Positions 23,901 through 34,469 of a DNA stretch of 64,000 nt are shown here, piece by piece. Positions within the stretch are counted from its first letter, which is position 1, and each line of letters begins with the position of its first letter. Below the pieces are notes generated by a model that was not told the DNA's origin, did not search any database, and was given only the letters and a program-made list of their open reading frames with translations. Both the position numbers and the translations under genes were made by a program. This DNA comes from Isoetes taiwanensis (lineage: Eukaryota > Streptophyta > Lycopodiopsida > Isoetales > Isoetaceae), in contig JAJEKV010000679.1 in the NCBI GenBank assembly GCA_021234155.1, positions 55,143 to 119,142 on the forward strand, given 5' to 3'.

Positions 23901-23990
23901 ATGCTGGACCAATTCTGGTGGATGAACCCTGGATAGTTCCAGTAACAACTCTAGTGTTAACATCATAATAGAACAACAGTTCTAATACAT
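20911..23990. other. AT-rich DNA without recognised genes
   Basis: No coding region is convincing. Within it, 22740-22900 and 23085-23215 look like diverged copies of one block (shared TCTATGTTGCCAA, then CTATCATAAAAGA), about 345 bp apart. Confidence 0.45.
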
Positions 23991-24179
23991 CATATCTAAT
24001 CCCTAAAGAATACACAGGTTAGTGTTTTTTGGACAGTCTGGTTTTAGGGTTAATGGTCTATGAAAATGTAACACTAAAACAGAGATGCTCCCTAGCTTAA
24101 ATCCTACTGCTAAGCTAGGAATAACAATCTAACTATGACCAACTTGCTCCTTCACCCAACTCTCCACTGAAACTGCCTG

Positions 24180-24797
24180 ACATGGCGATCTTCAGCAAAT
24201 ACTAAGGCGTTGGGACAACGCCTTATATACCCGAGCCCTATTCAAGCTTTGAAGCTCCTTTCTATCCTTTCCTGCTCGAAATGACCTTAAGAAGCTCATC
24301 AACCTGCTGCTAGCTCAGAAACCTAAAAAGTTTTAGGGTTTATGCTTATAGGCCTCGAAATTGGTGCCTTGCCCTTCGATTGGACCACGTGGTCCAATAA
24401 TGTCTTGCCACTTGGCAACACCAGCACCTTATGGAAAATACCTATTAATAGGTATTTGGGGTAGGGGGCTCTCCCTTTGACATATGTCACACATGCAATG
24501 GGGCATGTGCCACACATGTGGGCTTTAATGACTCACACTTAACATGTTATGTGGAATAACATATTGGGTGTTTGCCACTAGGGGGAAATATATTATATTA
24601 CTCACATATATCTAAGGTTCATTGGTGGTATTATACCATTAGTATAATATACCAATTCCCCTCATGGTCTTTATGCACCATCATACCTACAGTATGACCG
24701 TGTCCTACCCTTTTACATGTCATCCCGGTGACATTTATTGTGACGCAGCAGTATAATCTATGTATTTTTAGCAGATATTATGATGGAACGTCATATT
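24180..24797 (-). repeat. Probable old chromovirus LTR remnant
   Basis: The right edge GGAACGTCATA|TTCTCCCC parallels the 3' LTR and polypurine junction of the chromovirus at 36104 (GAACATCACA|TTCTCCC), and the interior beyond it matches that element's 3' untranslated region. A perfect 18-bp palindrome with a G-box core lies at 24380-24397, similar in kind to the palindromic G box in the better-preserved LTR. The left limit is not defined. Confidence 0.45.
24380..24397. promoter_or_regulatory. Palindromic G box
   Basis: TTGGACCACGTGGTCCAA is an 18-bp perfect palindrome centred on CACGTG, the core bound by plant bZIP and bHLH factors. Its place in an LTR-like remnant suggests an old promoter element of the retrotransposon. 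Binding is inferred from the motif only. Confidence 0.4.
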
Positions 24798-25960
24798 CTC
24801 CCCACCTTGAATTGATGTTGTCCTCAGTATCAGGCATCTCCCCGCGTTGGAATCTTGCATTAACTTTACAACATATTTATTTACATACTTACTAGTTTAC
24901 ACAAGATTTGAGGCAATTAGTTCAGATAGTAAAATTAGATTTACTCTAGGATTTAACGATATTTGACAACAGTTACACACATCGTAGCGCGATTATATAA
25001 ACTATAATCATAATTTAGACAATAACATTACATAAACAAGGTGTTAATTATCATGCATAGAAATTAGACTTGTGCTTCTTATTCTCCTCCTTGGGTCCTG
25101 CATTACACTTAGAAGTATATATCTAAACATTATCATTTTTATTTAACTTAATTCCTATGATATATACACAAGGTAAAATCTATGCAATTATTACTATCAA
25201 TATTTAACCTATCAACAAGATACATTAAAGCTTATAATACATGCGCTCATGTGGACTGCTTCCAATGCACCCCACCTTAATCTATCTTAGGTTACATATA
25301 TAATTTATGTGGTTTAAAGGGGACACCGCCTATTTAACCTACTTGAGCCGAACTACTAGCTCAAGGCTACCTCTGGCATAACGAACATTTAAGATGATCC
25401 CATCATTGCACATGATTCCATGCCTACCCCTATATGACCTCCAGTCATGCACACATGCAGTGCACGATGGCATAGGGAATATTTAAGATGATCCCATCAT
25501 CATCAACAATCACCCCCTTAACCTACATGACCTACAATCATGCGCAAACGCAGTGCATGGTGGCATGGGGAACATTTAGAATGATCCCATCATCGCCAAC
25601 GCTCACCTGCTTAACCTACATGACACCAGGATGCATACGCTCTCTCCACCTTAGCTCGGACACCCACTGAGGCTAGAACACATCCACCCATCGAGCCGGC
25701 GTTGTCTAATTTGGAGGTGACTTGGCGGTTGCATTGCTTCTATGAATTCGTTCCACCTCTTTGGCGTAGTCGGCGACCGCATCACTCACAAGTTGAAGGT
25801 CCCCTAGACATTAAACGCATCTATCTATTTTATACCATATCAATTCAGTTACCTGCCAGAATGAATTCTAATCTAAGGGTCGACTAATTCGATGGCAATT
25901 CAACCCTGTAGATGTAGGTAAGTTCACTCATAAAATTGAGCTCCCACTTTCTTCGCAAAA
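24798..25960 (-). mobile_element. Chromovirus 3' interior remnant
   Basis: No protein is left. The text GGGGAC..CC-CC, TTAACCTAC and ATTTAAGATGATCCCATCAT at 25320-25410 matches the 3' untranslated region of the chromovirus at 36460-36545. At 25386-25630 a unit of about 93 bp, starting with ATTTAAGATGATCCCATCAT, is repeated nearly three times. This appears to be the 3' end of an older relative in the same orientation. Confidence 0.5.
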
Positions 25961-27440
25961 AAAAAATGGTCTGACACCCGTTCAATGACATTATCCAATA
26001 CATCCTAGCCCCTCAATCGATGTTGCACCCAGCATCATAGCTATTCTCTCCACCTTAAGAGGTTGTATGCTTCTTACTTAACGCATTAACGTACTAGCCT
26101 TAGCTAAACATATTCTTCTATGATGGATGCACCTATCATGTTAATATTTATATGGGTTACCTAATTATTTAGAACAAATCTAACCCGCAAGCAGAGCAGG
26201 TGCTCATTTATTTGAGAGGTCTAAGAACTCAAGATCAAATGGCTGGTTGAAAAGTTAACCTACAACATTCTGGGCTCTATATACAAGGAAGTTGGCTCTA
26301 ACAAAGAGGTATCTATAGTCATTAAAGCCTATGGTCATGTAGTCAGGCATGAGTTGAGCCTTGTTTTGCAAGGCCTTCATGATGTTTGGGACATCTTAGC
26401 CAAGGTTGGTTTGGGATCCAGTACCTTCACAGGGAGTGTCTTGGACAACTCTAGACTTTAGGTCTCAGTGGGACTCATTCTAGATATCATGGTAATAAGG
26501 AGTTGCAGCTAAAGTTGACTGGACATCAAGGTCCTTCTGGAAAAGGCTATAAACTAGATTGACATCTACGGGGCTGAGGCGCTTTTGATGCTCATGTAGT
26601 CTATTTCCTTTTGTCATTGTATAATGCACCATAGGATTGTGTTTTGAATTTCTAATGTCCTTGTTATCCAAGATTTCAGAGTGTTTCTATGCATGTAGTG
26701 GCAGCCACGGAATCCCATTTAGTCACGAGGACTCGCACCATTGAGTGCATGTGCAGTGAATTCGCAAGGCAGTAGTCAGGTTGATGGTAGAGATATAACC
26801 GAAAATCGTGGTTGAGTTTGGGAGTTAAAAGCTTTTGTTTAGCTTGCTTAGTAGTTGTTTTATATACTGAGAGTATTGTGGATAGTAAATGCCCAAACTA
26901 TACAGCAACTGGGTTACTACGCGTTTTGACCACAAATTTTTGCCCTCTTTGAACTGATCGAATCCGGAGGCGCTTGAGCAAGTTTTTGATTTGCAGGAAT
27001 TAGCAAGTCTAATCCATCTCAATTCGACCAGTATGGAAGTCACTCGAACCGATTTGGAGCTAGATCGGGATTTCCATGTAAGCAAAAAATAGGCCAAGGG
27101 CAGGCGCAGTCAACGTAACTACACAGTTACTGTACTATTTTTATGATTCTACCGGAAGGGATACCCTGCAAAGGTATCATCAAAACAAAGGTAAGTCTAT
27201 TCTCATTCGAACAAAATTGGTTAAATTTGAGATGTTATCTCGATTATTAAATTGTTATATTAGTATTGACATCTAATAGGTATATGAAAATCACACAAGT
27301 GTGAAGATCAAGAAGAAATTATTTCTACTTGGAAAACAAATTGTACTTTTCTAAGAAATGAGTTGCAAATAGCAAAATACATACCATTGCAAATGAAATC
27401 TTTGAAACAGTTCAAGAAATTATGTAGCCTGCAACCTTGC
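25961..27440. other. No gene recognised
   Basis: Several short frames occur, none with a family match. The first part may still belong to the old chromovirus remnant. Confidence 0.4.
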
Positions 27441-27443
27441 CTA

Positions 27444-27545
27444 AAGCATAGATTGTGGCATGAGGAATTGTTCAAGACTATAAAGAGAAGAATGAAGCAT
27501 AGATTGTGGCATGCAGAATTGCTCAAGACTATAAAGAGAAGAATG
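27444..27545. repeat. 51-bp tandem duplication
   Basis: The unit AAGCATAGATTGTGGCAT..AGAAGAATG occurs at 27444-27494 and 27495-27545 with three differences. The period is a multiple of three, so a surrounding short open frame (27363-27566) shows a repeated 17-residue phrase, but nothing else supports a gene. Confidence 0.85.
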
Positions 27546-29093
27546 GACGACAAGTTAGGCACATGAGTTTTGAGCTCTGGGTTTTGGTTACAAATTTTCC
27601 ATTCCTATGAAGGCTTGCGAGGATGGCCCCAAGATCTCTACTGCTAGGTTTTCAAAGAAAAGCCATAAGTGCCCTTCTCGAGTCCTCATGTATCTCTATG
27701 TCATTTTTGGGTCGCCGATAGAAGGGCGGAGCAGGGCTCGAAATTAGAATTTGTCGCAACTAGTAAAAATTCCTGCTTATATTTAAGGCTACCGGAAATA
27801 CACAAATTTATAGTGTAGTTAATTTATTTGAGCGAGGGGCATTTTGGTAATTTTGAAACTCATAAGGGCATTTTGGTAATTACATAAACTCATACAGGTA
27901 TTTTGGTAGTTTTCCCATCTATCTTTTTATTTTACAAACTAGGAGGTTCCTTAACATCATAGGAAACAAAAGACCACCACAACACTGCCTGCAAGTTGCA
28001 ACAGAATCCAACATTAGAAAACAAAGACCACATAATAATGTCACTTACCATGTGAAGAGCCCACACCCCGTGTGCTGCAAAACCTCCAAGGAATTTTACT
28101 GAAATGGGCATGTATGCAATCACATGGGCAGAGAGTGGAGGTGACAGAACCGTAAGGAAATGATTATTTGGTTAAAAATAGAACGAACAGTCAAATATAA
28201 AATGAAATAAGGATATAATTTTGAAAACTCATACTCCTTTTTTGATTTCATTCAGCCATATACATATATTTGGACAATTGGAATTGTGCTTGTTTGCATG
28301 AAATGCCAATATTCTACATAAAAGACTTAAATGCCTAGATCCTCTCTATCTCTAGTTTGAAAGTTGAAGGCCATCTGCATAGGAGCTCTTGTCCAAATGA
28401 CCGTGGTACTCATATCCATGAAATTATCTCTGACACATAACACTTCCTTCAGCCTCAAACGATAAATATCAAATGTTCTGATCCTATAAAGGAAGTATAA
28501 ACATTTCTAGATCAGTCGAATGAGGATAAGGGTGAAGGTTTATTGGCACGTAGAACCTAAATACAAAAGTTTAAAAAATTCTTAAATAAGGCCAGTGCTT
28601 CAACTAAAAGCTACTAGAAAATGCTCAAGTAGGTGCGAAGGCAGGACAAAATAGATTGGAGATAAGAAAGACAACAATAATAGCAGAGAAAGTACACCAT
28701 GTTTTACAAAAGACAAAAGATAAGTAAGAATATAGATTTGCTTACCTGCATTGAACCAGAACAGCAACTATATAAGCACTGCCTCATTTCATTAATACCT
28801 GTTTCTTTCTTGCAATTAGCCATGAAAACCTGCATAAATATGCTTATATCAACCGAAAACACATAATCTACAGCTCCGAAAACAGATACATAGAGAGCAG
28901 AGTAATAATATGTACCTGGATGTCTGGGGTTAGGACCTGGTTTTGCAGCATGCATACGGTAATTTGTCAGTACTTGGTGTTCAAAATAAGGTACACCATG
29001 GCTGTCCTGCTTTGTCCACAGCTGAGATATATTTTAAAGTATGCTCATTGTTGCCTGCCATCCACCAATACCTGATCTGCTTGCCTAGCTTTC
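27546..29093. other. Region downstream of the PPR gene; possible untranslated exons
   Basis: No protein family is recognised. On the minus strand two strong splice donors appear: CAATGCAG|GTAAGC near 28745 and TTCACATG|GTAAGTG near 28053, with a TTTATGCAG acceptor near 28831. These could be spliced 3' untranslated exons of the PPR transcript or a separate small gene. At 27836-27920 the phrase GGGCATTTTGGTAATT recurs about three times. Confidence 0.3.
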
Positions 29094-30821
29094 CTATTTT
29101 GTAAGTGCTCTCATGGTGAGTGTGCTGGCATAAATATTTGACATAAGAACATAGGCTCCAGGATTAAGAGCATCTAGATTTATAATTTCATTAAAGCATT
29201 GCCTTCCTAAGTCTGCATTAGAGTGCAATCTGCAAGTACTAAGCAAATTCCTCCAGAAACAAGTGTCTGGTTGCCTAGAAGCTGCAAGTAATATTTCTCC
29301 TTCTTTGAAACATCCTGCATGGCCAAGAATATCCATCATGCACGTAATGTGGGGAATACTTGGTTTTATGTCATGAAGTTCCGTCATATATTTAAAATAC
29401 CACAGTCCTTCATCTACCAGGCCTACCCTTGCAAATGCTGTAAAAAGACCAAGGAATGCCACATCACTTGGTGGAATACCTTTTCCTTGCATCTCCTCAA
29501 AACAAGAGATAGCTAACCCAGCTTTGCCATGCTGGGCATATCCTGCAAGCATGGCACTCCACAGTATCACATTTCGATTTGGTAATCTGCTAAAAATTTC
29601 ACATGCCTCCTCTAAGACTCCACACTTTGCATATATGTCAAGAAGAATACACGCTATTATAATGTCAGATTCAAGCTCTATTTCTATTATCTGCTCATGG
29701 ACCTGTCTCCCTTGTGCCATGGCACCTATGCTTCCACATGCTTTTAGGACGCCCAGGTAGATTACCTTGTCTGGCTTTAAGCCCTCACAATACATGTTCT
29801 GAAAGCACTCAAGCGCAAGATGGCCTCCACCATGTTGGGCATATCCAGTAATTATTGCACCCCAGGACACTATATTTCGTTTTGGCAGTCTCTCAAAAAC
29901 TTTGCATGCCTCTTCCAAGCTTCTGCATTTGGCATACATATCAACCAGAGTACTTCCAACAAGAAGATCATCATGCTGTCCGTTGGCAACAATCTGCTCA
30001 TGGACAAGCCTCCCCTGTTCTAGATCTTCTACACTGCTACATGCCTTCAAGATATTTAAAAATGTAACTTTGCTTGGCTTTATGCCCTCATCTTGCATGT
30101 CATCAAAACAATCTAGAGCAAGAACGCCTTCACCATGCAGGACACATCCTGCAATCATTGTGTTCCATGATACGACATCTTGATTTGAAAGGTTGCAGAA
30201 GACATTCCAGGCTTCGTCCAAGCTTCCGCATTTGGCATACATATCTAGAAGGGCATTACCCACATGATCATGATGTTCAAGAGAAGCACCACAAAAGATT
30301 TGCTCATGGATGTATCTACCCAGGTTTATGCTACCTAAGCTAATGCATGTTTTCAAGATGCTCAGAAACGTGAATAGGTCGGGCTCTACACCATCATGAT
30401 GCATTTTGTCATACAAATCAAGTGCCACATTACCCTGGTTGATCTTGGCATAGGCGTCAATTGTTGCATTCCATGTGTATTGACTTGGCTTTAAAATCTT
30501 GTTGAATGCTTGGTTCCCTTCAATAAGATTTCCCGAGGATGCAAAGAGGCGAATGAGATGATCCATCAAAGTCGAAAGCGAATCAAGCCCACTACTGGCC
30601 ATCAATAATTGCACTCGTCTACCCAGCTCTGGAGCTTTTTGTTTCAGACACTCGTAAACAAAACTAAATGCAAGCTCCTTAGTTATACAAATACCTTGCT
30701 GCCGTCTGACTTCTGCATATTTGATTTCATTGTCTAACTCTAAACACCTTCCCTTTGTGAAAAATCTGCTAACTGTTAAGAACTCATTCCCAGCACAAGG
30801 ATATCGTCTAATAATCATCAA
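29094..30821 (-). CDS. PLS-class pentatricopeptide repeat protein
   Basis: An intronless 575-codon gene begins with a basic, hydrophobic N-terminus (MMIIRRYP..) that could be an organelle targeting peptide. From about residue 115 to 470 it has PPR units of P, L and S type: WNATIDAYAK, GNALLDMYAKCGSLDEA, VSWNTMIAGCVLHG, GSTLVDMYAKC, VSWGAIITGYAQHG, ILLDIYAKCGVLEEA and LWSAMLAGYAQHG. It ends with a short E-like region (NPGAYVLMSNIYAS) and stops; there is no full E2 or DYW deaminase domain. Such proteins bind organelle RNA one base per motif and act in editing, splicing or stability. The frame is long and undamaged, so it is probably functional. A truncation of an ancestral E/DYW tail is likely because the family usually continues well beyond NIYA. 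Confidence 0.93.
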   Translation of the reverse strand: MMIIRRYPCAGNEFLTVSRFFTKGRCLELDNEIKYAEVRRQQGICITKELAFSFVYECLKQKAPELGRRVQLLMASSGLDSLSTLMDHLIRLFASSGNLIEGNQAFNKILKPSQYTWNATIDAYAKINQGNVALDLYDKMHHDGVEPDLFTFLSILKTCISLGSINLGRYIHEQIFCGASLEHHDHVGNALLDMYAKCGSLDEAWNVFCNLSNQDVVSWNTMIAGCVLHGEGVLALDCFDDMQDEGIKPSKVTFLNILKACSSVEDLEQGRLVHEQIVANGQHDDLLVGSTLVDMYAKCRSLEEACKVFERLPKRNIVSWGAIITGYAQHGGGHLALECFQNMYCEGLKPDKVIYLGVLKACGSIGAMAQGRQVHEQIIEIELESDIIIACILLDIYAKCGVLEEACEIFSRLPNRNVILWSAMLAGYAQHGKAGLAISCFEEMQGKGIPPSDVAFLGLFTAFARVGLVDEGLWYFKYMTELHDIKPSIPHITCMMDILGHAGCFKEGEILLAASRQPDTCFWRNLLSTCRLHSNADLGRQCFNEIINLDALNPGAYVLMSNIYASTLTMRALTK

Positions 30822-31249
30822 TTCGAAAACAGTAAACCCTAAGCATTTCCATAAATAAAAGAGATCTTGGAGAAAAAAGGGTGGGACGCATGATCACAAC
30901 CTGTGGATGACATGATTCGATGCCTTAAGGGGAAATTTCAATTTTAGAATACTGGAATCAGTGAGGGTTGGCTTAGGAAGGGATGCATTAACATTGCTCT
31001 TTCAAGAACCAAGGCTAGTTTGCAACTTCAATAGAATCCTGGTTGGAATTCCAAAAAGAGGTGGTGTAATTTTCTCTATGGCACGTCAGCAAGTTTGCCA
31101 AGATGTGATTTAAGGTTCCCAAATTATCCAATTACTAAGGTTTTGGTAGTGGTTTGGCGAAAAATAGGGGAGAGGGTTATTTCTTACTATGATTTTGTTA
31201 GTGGTTTGGCGAGAAATATTAGGGTTAAGGTTAAAAAAAAATTGGACGT
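30822..31249. other. Upstream region of the PPR gene
   Basis: It presumably holds the PPR promoter. No clear core elements can be fixed. The phrase TAGTGGTTTGGCGA-AAAT occurs twice (31147 and 31200 areas). Confidence 0.4.
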
Positions 31250-32477
31250 TGGCTAATTGTGGCGGTTCACGTGGCGGCTGCTGTCCGAGCATGGTGAAGG
31301 TGACAACGCGCGGGCGATCTGTGCGTTGAGCCCCAAGGCAGCTTGCTCGAATAATGTGCATTGTAGTCTGAAATGCCATGCGAGATAGGATCTGATCCTG
31401 GATGCGCTTGGTGAGATCCTCTCCTGCCTCTTCCGAGAGTCCACGTACCACCACATTATGACGTCGGTGGCCCTCGCCCTGGCCGCCGCGAAGTCACGAA
31501 AAAGGGCAACATTAGCCGCCCTAGCGGGTGATGCCCGCTATGCAGGTGTGTGGGCCATTCTCACGCCAGCGGGCGGTGTGGTGTGCGAGATGGAGCAGGT
31601 GGTGTGTCTGCTGTTTGGCGACTTGTGAACTGTGGGGCATGTGTGCTTGTCTGGCCCCATGTTGCGCCTCTCGCCGCCGAGCTCCGGGGAGCCTAGCTCT
31701 CGCCGAAATCTCTGGGCCGCTTGGCCAACTCATTAGGTACCGCCAGTAATTGTTCATGGACCTCGGCATGTAGGCCCCTGCCTTGCTGGATAATGGTTGC
31801 TCGGAGCTCCTGTATCTTCTGATCTTGTGTCCCAGCCCTACTCTGCAGGGTCCTTAGCTCTGCCTGGCTGGCTTCGAAGGCGGCCCGGACGTTTCATATT
31901 AGGGTGACAGACCCCTCAGCTTCTGATTTGAGGCGGGAGATAATTGCCACTGTATCCTGCTCAACACCCTGCTTGTCCCGTGCCATAGTCTCTATGGTGG
32001 TGAGGAGGGAATCCACGCGAGCTCGCAAGTCAGCAAGGCCCTACTTATTTTGTTGCCTCTCAAAGTGTGCTAAGCGAAGGCCATCTTCTAACTGCTGCAT
32101 GTGGGTCTCCATCTCTGCAATTCGTTGCCTTTCCACTGCCAACTGTTTTTTGAGCACGTGGGATGCTGAAGATTGTATCTCCGTTGCCAGTCCTGCGATC
32201 TGGGTTCTGTTGCTCTCAATCTGTTCCTCCATTTGTTTCATGGCCCTCGTCTGTGCCTGTGTCGGGCTTGAGCAGCCTTCATCCATCTCCCGGGTCAATC
32301 TCATAGATTGGGCCTCCCTCCTCATGGAAGAGGTTTCTCCCTGTCCTTGTTATCCGATCGGGGCCGTTTTTGCGGTGGTCCCTCCCCCTGGTTCTCCCAG
32401 GTGGGCTGGGGCTGGGGCTGGTCTCCCTCCAAATGGGGGTCTGGGCAAGGGGCTACAGAAGCGACCATGAGAACAAC
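31250..32477 (-). pseudogene. LINE ORF1-like coiled-coil and RNA-binding remnant
   Basis: Minus-strand reading frames run from about 32325 to 31250 with a few stops. The first part is a long heptad-rich coiled coil (MEEQIESNRTQIAGLATEIQ, then VERQRIAEMETHMQQLEDGL), continuing past stops with VEQDTVAIISRLKSEAE and AAFEASQAELRTLQSRA. The last part (VVRGLSEEAGEDL, then RPRVVTFTML) resembles the RNA-binding domain that follows the coiled coil in L1-type ORF1 proteins. An open frame on the opposite strand (31904-32470) is a shadow. The call rests on domain order, not on a close match, so a gag-like or host protein is still possible. Confidence 0.5.
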
Positions 32478-32581
32478 CCATTCAATTGTTTTAGGGATAT
32501 ATGGTCCATGGTTTCAGGATTTGTTATTTTTACATCCATATCAAGTCCCCCTGGAAGCCTCTGTTATTTTGCTACATATTC
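32478..32581 (-). repeat. Dispersed 104-bp repeat, copy 2
   Basis: Inverted copy of 3389-3492. It lies just before the ORF1-like remnant in the latter's reading direction. Confidence 0.75.
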
Positions 32582-34469
32582 AACAATAGCACATAGAAGA
32601 GCAGCACCAAATTAGTCACCCATTTGATGCAGACGATCTGTTTGCTGGCAAGCTCATGTATGAATCAAGCAGTTTCCCTAGGTTCTGTCTTCTATTATTA
32701 TAAGAGCGCTATAACAAGTCTGCCAAGGAAAGTTCACATTTTATTTTATTTTTTATTTTCGGAATTTCAATTGAAATTGGAGCAGAAAAGCTAGGGTCGA
32801 AAAAGCTGCCTATGTCACTTTTAATATGTGGATCATTTATTTTGCAGAAAAGAGTTTTTTACTTTCATTTTGCTCAAACACTAGATACATATCCCGTTGT
32901 ATTGCCAGAAGATTAGATGCCTTCTTAGATTCTTAATACCATTTTACTTTGACGACTTTTCTGATTCTACATATTATGCTTTTGCGGACACCGTCATGCT
33001 TGCAATGCCATTATTCTCCTGTTTATACATTTTTCAGGTATACAATGTTAGAGATTTGGATACTTGCTAACCAGCATTTGGGAAGGACATTCAGATGTTT
33101 GTATTAAAAAGCAGTAACTATTTGAACAACACAATCCTGGCTGTAATCATTCTAGTCCTAGCACTTATGCCTTTTTTACTTTGTGTCCAACATACCAACA
33201 TGCTCACATTTCCACAAAAGTCATGCAATAGACGAGGATGATGACGCTGATGGAACTTTAATATCCATGGGAGGCCATAACTTATGACAACTAGTCTATA
33301 TCAAGATTTATATAATTTCAATTTCATGCTCTATTTCAATTAGTAAACAATAAATTCATTTGAATTACAATCTTTGCTTCCACAAAAAGTAAGAATGAAT
33401 TGTAGCTATAAAGACTGCTGCAATCCGTATTAGGCGGATTTCAAGGTAAAGAAGGTTTTGCCAATTCAAAATAAATAATTTCTAGTTGACTTATAATTGC
33501 ATGGCAAGAAAATTTCTGATTCCCTTCTTTCCTTTTTTTTTTCTTTTTGCTATAAGAAACTTTTGGTTATTAACTTTATGGAGATTTTCGATAGAAAAGC
33601 TGTTCCAACACTAGCTGCGATAAGTTCTTGTAGAAATAGTGATATACGAATGTATTTGTTGAAACACATTCTTTTCCTTTTGAAACGAGATAAAACAAAA
33701 ATAATCAAGAGTTCTACGTGGCAGCCACGTTTGGAAACTCCATACTAGAAATTGAATTTGTAAAATAAAAAAAGGTTGCACTTGCTTTAATGGGATGTTA
33801 TAACATTCACTTTCATGACAGTAATATACTTGTTGCTCTCTCTTTGTTTGGGTCCCATAGGCCAGTTGGTAACATATTCTATTCTATTCTATTCTATTCT
33901 ATTCTATTCTATTCTATTCTATTCTATTCTATTGGAAAAGTCATCATAGCATTTCTTCCATGTAATATGTGACGAGAATGAGCAAAATAAAGTTTGACTT
34001 TACAAGCAACATTTCAATGGATTGCTACCTGCTTCTATTAAAAAAACACTCATTTTATGTCTTGATTTATTATGTAATGGACCCTCTAGTCATCGTAAAA
34101 TTTAATCTATCAATTCGTGATTCATATTTTTCAAAATAGAATTTCTTATGTCATGCTGCTTGTAACGGCATGATTTTACATAAAAAGAAAAGGGGATGTG
34201 GCTTGCACTTGATAAATGTAGCGGACTAAGATGATTCATGAAATTGCACCCAACCCTTGTCTGTAAAACATTCAAATCGCAAGCCATTGTGACAAAAACC
34301 CCCTTAGTAAAAGGACCAAGCCACTATGCCATTGAACATTCATAGACTTCCTAACAAAAATGCAGCTCTATATTGGGCTATTACATTGTTATATTGTTCG
34401 AATGGAAGAATTGTCCATTTGCAGGGATTCTAAACTTCTTATGGATATAAAGCTAAGGTCTAGCTAGAC
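32582..34469. other. Intergenic DNA with one microsatellite
   Basis: No gene is recognised. The last five bases, TAGAC (34465-34469), are the left flank of the chromovirus. Confidence 0.5.
33876..33930. repeat. (ATTCT)11 microsatellite
   Basis: Eleven uninterrupted ATTCT units are present. The perfect repeat suggests that length variation between individuals is likely. Confidence 0.97.

Noticed and set aside
31904-32470. 188-codon plus-strand ORF as a gene
   Set aside because: It is Cys/Ser/Leu-rich without domains and lies opposite the heptad-rich coiled-coil frame, which is the better reading.
33876-33930. CRISPR-like or satellite array
   Set aside because: It is a plain pentanucleotide microsatellite; no repeat-spacer pattern exists anywhere in this eukaryotic window.
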